DNA of 9,547 nt. It comes from an uncultured Slackia sp. (GTDB taxonomy: Bacteria > Actinomycetota > Coriobacteriia > Coriobacteriales > Eggerthellaceae). Of this stretch, positions 6,408 to 9,547 are shown piece after piece. The notes below the pieces were generated by a model that saw only the letters and a list, made by a program, of their open reading frames with translations, made no database searches and was not told where the DNA came from. Position 1 is the stretch's first letter, and the number at the start of each line of letters is the position of its first letter. Position numbers and translations under genes: made by a program. The stretch covers positions 1-9,547 of the forward strand of contig CAKUEV010000063.1 in NCBI GenBank assembly GCA_934646845.1. The letters are read 5' to 3'.

Positions 6408-7316
6408 TTACTTCAGAGCTTGAATAAATGCAGGGAGAATCTTTTGAGCATCGCCAACGATGCCGTAGGTGCACTCGCGGAAAATCGAAGCCTCGGGGTC
6501 GTTGTTCACGGCCGCGATGACCTTCGACGCGCGCACGCCCGTCATGTGCTGGGGTGCACCCGAAGAGCCAAAGCTCAAATACAAGCGAGGCGAAATCTTC
6601 TGGGTGGAAGTGCCCACGACGCGATTGTGTTCGAACCAGTGATAGTTGTCGCACAAAGGAAGCGTGCAGGCGATTTCAGCACCCATAATGCCCGCGAGCT
6701 CTTCGACCATCGCGAGGTTTTCCTTCGCGCCAATGCCCAGGCCTACGCCAACCACGCGCTCTGCTTGCTGCAGGCCCGCGCCGCCTTCGCCTTCGGCGTT
6801 GGTGGAAAGCACCTTCATGCGAGCATCCTCGTCGAATGCGCCTTCAGATACGACGACCGGCTCGGAGGCTTCCGCCTCATCAACGCCATCGGCGATCGTG
6901 CACACCACGCTGCCAGGCGCCGCAAGCACGTCAACCGCTTCGCTGTCGGCAACCAAGCGCTCGACAGTTGCCGCGTCGCCATCAACTTTCACGGCGATGA
7001 CTTTGCCCGTAACGGCCGCTCCCAAAGCGACCGCGACAGGCCCGAGCAGTGCGCGAGACGTCGCCGAATCGGATGCTACGACCGCGACGGGTTTTTCCTG
7101 CCCGGCACGCTTGGCAATAGTGCCCGCCATAGCCTCGGGAAGAGCCTTGTCGGCATCGTACCAGGTCACGCTTTCAACACCGAAGCCCGCAACACGGCCC
7201 GCAAGCTCCGAGGAGCCGAAAACGAGCGCTTTTGCGGAAGCGCCCGAGCGCAGCGCCACGCCCGCCACTGCCGCGGCTGACATTTCGTCGGTGATAATTG
7301 CCCATACGCTGCTCAT
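6408..7316 (-). CDS. etfA: Electron transfer flavoprotein alpha subunit
   Basis: This 302-residue protein is the larger half of the EtfAB dimer, which carries electrons on FAD between dehydrogenases and an acceptor flavoprotein. Residues 1-170 form the variable N-terminal domain. The C-terminal FAD domain is clear: VVGVGLGIG at 188-196, VVGTSTQKISPRLYLSFG at 233-250, then SSGAPQH with H257, and SKVIAAVNNDPEASIF at 264-279, matching the EtfA family signature. It is slightly shorter than the usual 310-340 residues. Its ATG follows the etfB TAA with no gap, and its ribosome binding site (AGAGGGGG) lies inside the end of etfB, so the two are probably translationally coupled. Its position before tdr suggests it donates electrons to TDR; this is inference. 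I see no basis for deciding whether it bifurcates electrons. Confidence 0.9.
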   Translation of the reverse strand: MSSVWAIITDEMSAAAVAGVALRSGASAKALVFGSSELAGRVAGFGVESVTWYDADKALPEAMAGTIAKRAGQEKPVAVVASDSATSRALLGPVAVALGAAVTGKVIAVKVDGDAATVERLVADSEAVDVLAAPGSVVCTIADGVDEAEASEPVVVSEGAFDEDARMKVLSTNAEGEGGAGLQQAERVVGVGLGIGAKENLAMVEELAGIMGAEIACTLPLCDNYHWFEHNRVVGTSTQKISPRLYLSFGSSGAPQHMTGVRASKVIAAVNNDPEASIFRECTYGIVGDAQKILPAFIQALK

Positions 7317-8039
7317 TTACAGCACCCCCTCTGCCTTCAAGGCCGCCACGAGCTGCTCGACGGCCGCTTCGGGGTTTGCCCCATCGAAAATACGCGCGGG
7401 AGCGCTTTCGGGAGCATGCGTGCCCTGTGAATCCATATGCGCAAAGCCCTCTGTGCTACCAGCGATTTTCTCAACCGGAAGCTTGCGAGCCGCAAGCACC
7501 GCGCGCATGCCGGGCTTGCTTTCCTCTTCGCGGCGAGCCGCAACAGCGATAACCGCAGGAGAAGCAACCTGCACGTCCTGCGTGCCCGCGCCGAAACGGC
7601 GGGTCACGACCAGCGCGTCGTCTTCGCGGCGGGCACCGTCAGCAGCAAGAACGCACGGCCACCCGAGCATGCTCGCAAGCAAGCTCGGCACCATCGGCTC
7701 CCAAGCGCTATCGCCGATAACAACCGCGTCCACGCCTTCCTGCGCACGAACCGCGGCGGCCAAGGCGCCCGCAAGCTCGACAGGTTGCGCCAGCGCGTCG
7801 ACGCCCTCGATGGCGATGGTGCGCTTTGCGCCGCGAGCGGCCGCGAAAGCGGTATCGCCGCTGGCCATCGTCATGCCCACGACTTCACCTTCACCAGCAA
7901 TGTCGAGCGCGGCTTTCACAACTTCGTGATCGTCGTCGCCGGCGACAGGCTTGTTGGCGGTCCACTTCACGTTACCGTCGACGCCGACCCTCTCGTCATG
8001 CGGGTCCATCGCCCATTTGAAAATTGCAATCGTTGTCAT
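7317..8039 (-). CDS. etfB: Electron transfer flavoprotein beta subunit
   Basis: This 240-residue protein is the partner of EtfA and supplies part of the nucleotide site at the dimer interface. The N-terminus MTTIAIFKWAMDP resembles the usual IVVCVKQVPD start. The family core follows: ASGDTAFAAARG at 59-70, DAVVIGDSAWEPMVPSLLA at 104-122, a glycine-containing strand near 145-155, and SPAVIAVAARREEESKPGMR at 160-179, equivalent to the conserved PAVVTVD...PRYPSLPG region. It is a little short (family about 250-260) and divergent. It begins 18 bases after the racemase stop codon with only a weak GAAG-type ribosome binding site, so coupling to the racemase is likely. Its stop codon abuts the etfA start. 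Confidence 0.87.
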   Translation of the reverse strand: MTTIAIFKWAMDPHDERVGVDGNVKWTANKPVAGDDDHEVVKAALDIAGEGEVVGMTMASGDTAFAAARGAKRTIAIEGVDALAQPVELAGALAAAVRAQEGVDAVVIGDSAWEPMVPSLLASMLGWPCVLAADGARREDDALVVTRRFGAGTQDVQVASPAVIAVAARREEESKPGMRAVLAARKLPVEKIAGSTEGFAHMDSQGTHAPESAPARIFDGANPEAAVEQLVAALKAEGVL

Positions 8040-8057
8040 GTGTCTTCAACCGTTTTT

Positions 8058-8531
8058 CTACTCGGCGTCCACGTCGCAAACGTCTTTCCAATCGGCACCC
8101 ATGTCCAAAGCAACCTGGATAGCCGCGCCATTTGCATCGGGGAATTCATTCACGGCAATCTCAAGGCCGTGGGTTTCGGGGCAGGGAGCGAAAATCATCT
8201 CGTGGAACTTGCCATGCCAGAATTCGGTAACCGGCTTGAGCCCCTTTGCGGCAAACGCGGCGCGAGCTTCTTCGAAATCGTCAACGCGCACGGCAATGCC
8301 GCTCACGCCCTCGCCCTCGGTCTGCAGGCGCTGGTAGGCGCCAATGGCGTCGTGGTCGTGCATGGGAGCCATAACCTCAATGCCGCCGCTCTTGGGCAGG
8401 GCAACGCGCAGGCCCATGTGCTCATCGTCATACGGCCCATAGAAGGTCACGCCCAAAAGGGCATGCAGGTCGGCGACGGCCTTATCGGCGTCTGCCGCGC
8501 GCAGGGCAATACGGTTCAGTTGAGCTTTCAT
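8058..8531 (-). CDS. ddrc: Dihydrodaidzein racemase, VOC (glyoxalase/methylmalonyl-CoA epimerase-like) family
   Basis: This 157-residue cytoplasmic protein probably interconverts R- and S-dihydrodaidzein, so that DDR gets the enantiomer leading to S-equol. Two VOC modules are visible: LNRIALRAADADKAVADL at 5-22 with GGIEVMAP at 49-56, and GVSGIAVRVDDFEEARAAF at 75-93 with HGLEIAVNEF at 121-130. Compared with methylmalonyl-CoA epimerase, the metal-binding histidine of the first strand is arginine (R7) and the HH of the second module is SG (77-78); a glutamate (E124) remains. The ATG at 8531 was chosen because AAAGGGG precedes it by seven bases; an in-frame TTG at 8615 has no such site. It is the first gene of the cluster. 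A true methylmalonyl-CoA epimerase is unlikely, given the lost ligands and the neighbours. Confidence 0.82.
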   Translation of the reverse strand: MKAQLNRIALRAADADKAVADLHALLGVTFYGPYDDEHMGLRVALPKSGGIEVMAPMHDHDAIGAYQRLQTEGEGVSGIAVRVDDFEEARAAFAAKGLKPVTEFWHGKFHEMIFAPCPETHGLEIAVNEFPDANGAAIQVALDMGADWKDVCDVDAE

Positions 8532-8549
8532 AACGAATCCCCTTTCGTT
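8532..8549 (-). promoter_or_regulatory. Hairpin holding the racemase ribosome binding site in its loop
   Basis: Directly before the racemase ATG, AACGAA pairs perfectly with TTCGTT (six pairs) around the loop AGGGGA, the core of the ribosome binding site. The stem ends at the base before the start codon. The layout is the same as at dzr (3215-3241), where the loop is AAGGGG. Confidence 0.5.
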
Positions 8550-8671
8550 TGACGTGCGCGCCGCGTTATGGAACGCCAATGCTGCAAACTCGCCCTTGAG
8601 CAGCATGGCTGGCAACGAAATCGACGCGCTTTGACACCGCTATTGTTGCTGGGTTGGCGCGTTCTGTGGGG

Positions 8672-8700
8672 ATAATGAGGAGTAGCCATTGGCTCGTAAA
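8672..8700 (-). promoter_or_regulatory. Candidate promoter of the equol cluster with a palindrome in its spacer
   Basis: On the minus strand TTTACG and CATTAT stand 17 bases apart, each matching four of six consensus positions for a housekeeping sigma factor. The spacer contains the perfect palindrome AGCCA-A-TGGCT (8684-8694), well placed for an operator. It would give a leader of roughly 130 bases. The surrounding sequence is the most AT-rich part of the window, and another AT-rich site, TATATT, lies upstream near 8724. The assignment is tentative. Confidence 0.4.
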
Positions 8701-8740
8701 AATAAGCATTTCGAACCCGGCGAATATACGACCGACACCT

Positions 8741-8781
8741 TGAAAGAATAAAAAATGGATCCCGCAAAGAACGGAATCCAT
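8741..8781 (-). terminator. Rho-independent terminator after the regulator gene
   Basis: The minus strand folds ATGGATTCCG against CGGGATCCAT (ten pairs including one U-G) around the loop TTCTTTG, followed by TTTTTATTCTTTCA. It lies about 106 bases past the regulator stop codon and insulates the equol cluster from it. Confidence 0.9.
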
Positions 8782-8887
8782 AAGGTTCGTTTATGGGATT
8801 AAAGCATCACTGAGCAGAATCTACTGCCCGGGAAATACCACGTAAGATCGCATGAGCACAGGTACCGCGCGCGTCAGGCCAACTATC

Positions 8888-9547
8888 CTACAAGCCGCGT
8901 TTTGCCGAAAGCACTGCCGCCTGCACGCGATTGTTCACATGAAGCTTTTGGATAATGCTGCCGATGCATTTCTTCACCGTTGGCTCGCTCAAAAAGAGCC
9001 GTGCGCTAATTTCCGCATTCGAAAGCCCCTCTTCAAGTGCCGCAAGCACCGTGCGCTCACGCTCATCGAGGGAATCGAAGCGCTCACTTGCCACGGAATC
9101 GGCCGCCTTTCCGGCCATATCGTTCATAAGGGCGCCCTGAAGAACCGTGCCGAGCGACCCAGAAAAAGCGATATCGCCGCAGGCCAAGGCCCAAAACAGC
9201 GACCGAAGCCTATCGGCCGTCATTTCATCGCGCGACCCAAAGCCGCTCGCGCCAGCGCGCAGAGCGTCGAGCACGAAACCGCTCTCGCCCATCGACGCCA
9301 CGACCATAATGCGAATGTTGGGATCATCGGCAAGAATGCCGCGAATCGTATCGGCGCTGCCGGAGCCGTGAAATGTTGCGCCCATCATAACAACGGCGGG
9401 CTTTTTCTCGCGGCATTGCGCGCGCACGCCTTCGAGCGTCGTCGCTTTGCCTACCAGGTCGAATTCATCCCATTCATGCACGAGCGCGGCGATGCCTTCG
9501 ACAAAAATGCTATCGTCATCGGCGACAACGGCCCTCAGCGGCTCGGC
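8888..9547 (-). CDS. NarL/LuxR-family regulator with degenerate receiver domain (partial, N-terminus beyond right edge)
   Basis: The frame is open to the window edge, giving 219 visible residues; by comparison with NarL only a few N-terminal residues should be missing. A GTG at 9481 lies inside the receiver domain (REC) and is not the start. Residues 6-12 (AVVADDD) give the acidic pocket, and LDERERTVLAALEEG through VNNRVQAAV (about 158-211) is a standard LuxR-type helix-turn-helix. The receiver has lost its key switch residues: the phospho-accepting aspartate is glycine (G56 in VVMMGAT), the switch threonine is alanine (A84) and the conserved lysine is arginine (R106). Their spacing from one another (28 and 50 residues) equals that in NarL, so the alignment is firm. 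It therefore probably acts without phosphorylation. No histidine kinase is in view. It may control the adjacent equol cluster, but its own terminator shows only that it is a separate transcript. Confidence 0.85.
   Translation of the reverse strand, partial: AEPLRAVVADDDSIFVEGIAALVHEWDEFDLVGKATTLEGVRAQCREKKPAVVMMGATFHGSGSADTIRGILADDPNIRIMVVASMGESGFVLDALRAGASGFGSRDEMTADRLRSLFWALACGDIAFSGSLGTVLQGALMNDMAGKAADSVASERFDSLDERERTVLAALEEGLSNAEISARLFLSEPTVKKCIGSIIQKLHVNNRVQAAVLSAKRGL

Larger units (their letters stand above)
8550..8887 (-). other. Long spacer between the regulator gene and the equol cluster
   Basis: No gene is supported here. From right to left it holds about 106 bases of 3' untranslated sequence after the regulator, a strong terminator, a candidate promoter with a palindrome, and a leader of about 130 bases. 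Short open frames cross it (for example a 47-codon one starting at an ATG near 8706, MLIFTSQW), but it lacks a ribosome binding site. A weak stem (GGGCAG/CTGCTC) lies in the regulator's 3' region near 8814-8831. Confidence 0.6.

Noticed and set aside
4890..7280. 796-codon plus-strand open frame opposite tdr and etfA
   Set aside because: It crosses two well-supported minus-strand genes and the spacer between them, and has no recognisable protein character.
6646..7929. 427-codon plus-strand open frame rich in A, S, T and P
   Set aside because: Low-complexity antisense of etfA and etfB; no ribosome binding site or domain.
8532..8615. Upstream TTG start adding 28 residues to the racemase
   Set aside because: The ATG at 8531 has AAAGGGG at correct spacing, and VOC proteins begin close to their first strand.
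8631..8659. Perfect TTGACA on the plus strand as a divergent promoter
   Set aside because: The sequence 17 bases on (TTGGCG) is not a -10 box and no plus-strand gene follows.
8566..8706. 47-codon minus-strand frame (MLIFTSQW...) before the racemase
   Set aside because: No ribosome binding site; it overlaps the candidate promoter and leader.
9479..9481. GTG as the start of the regulator
   Set aside because: The frame stays open upstream and contains the receiver strand AVVADDD, so the real start lies beyond the window.

Overview
The window looks like part of a chromosome from a high-GC, strictly anaerobic gut actinobacterium of the class Coriobacteriia (Eggerthellaceae; the Adlercreutzia/Slackia group is the best guess, genus not resolvable from this sequence). 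The reasons are GC-rich codon choice, strong AAGGGG-type ribosome binding sites, and a gene set I recognise from isoflavone metabolism in that family. Every gene I can support lies on the minus strand, so transcription runs from the right edge to the left.

In transcription order: (1) a NarL/LuxR-family regulator entering from the right edge, with a degenerate receiver domain (to 8888). (2) A 356-base spacer holding a strong terminator (8741-8781) and a candidate promoter with a palindrome (8672-8700). (3) The equol (daidzein-reduction) cluster: a VOC-fold dihydrodaidzein racemase (8058-8531), etfB (7317-8039), etfA (6408-7316), tetrahydrodaidzein reductase tdr (4872-6332), dihydrodaidzein reductase ddr (3875-4735), an unrecognised four-helix membrane protein (3291-3779) and daidzein reductase dzr (1285-3219). 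(4) A strong terminator (1230-1269). (5) The start of an iron-sulfur flavoprotein joining a NuoF-like [4Fe-4S] segment to a GltD-like oxidoreductase, cut by the left edge (1-1091).

How the genes work together: daidzein is reduced by DZR to dihydrodaidzein. The racemase interconverts its enantiomers so that DDR receives the right one for reduction to tetrahydrodaidzein. TDR removes the 4-hydroxyl to give equol. EtfAB, and perhaps the GltD-like protein, probably supply electrons; this is inference. The cluster as such is known from several equol producers, so it is not a new system. Less ordinary details are hallmark catalytic residues replaced in the reductases and racemase, a regulator that has lost its phosphorylation site, ribosome binding sites held in hairpin loops before the racemase and dzr, a terminator-like hairpin inside the cluster after ddr, and an orphan membrane protein. 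I see no tRNA, rRNA, CRISPR array, insertion sequence or pseudogene.
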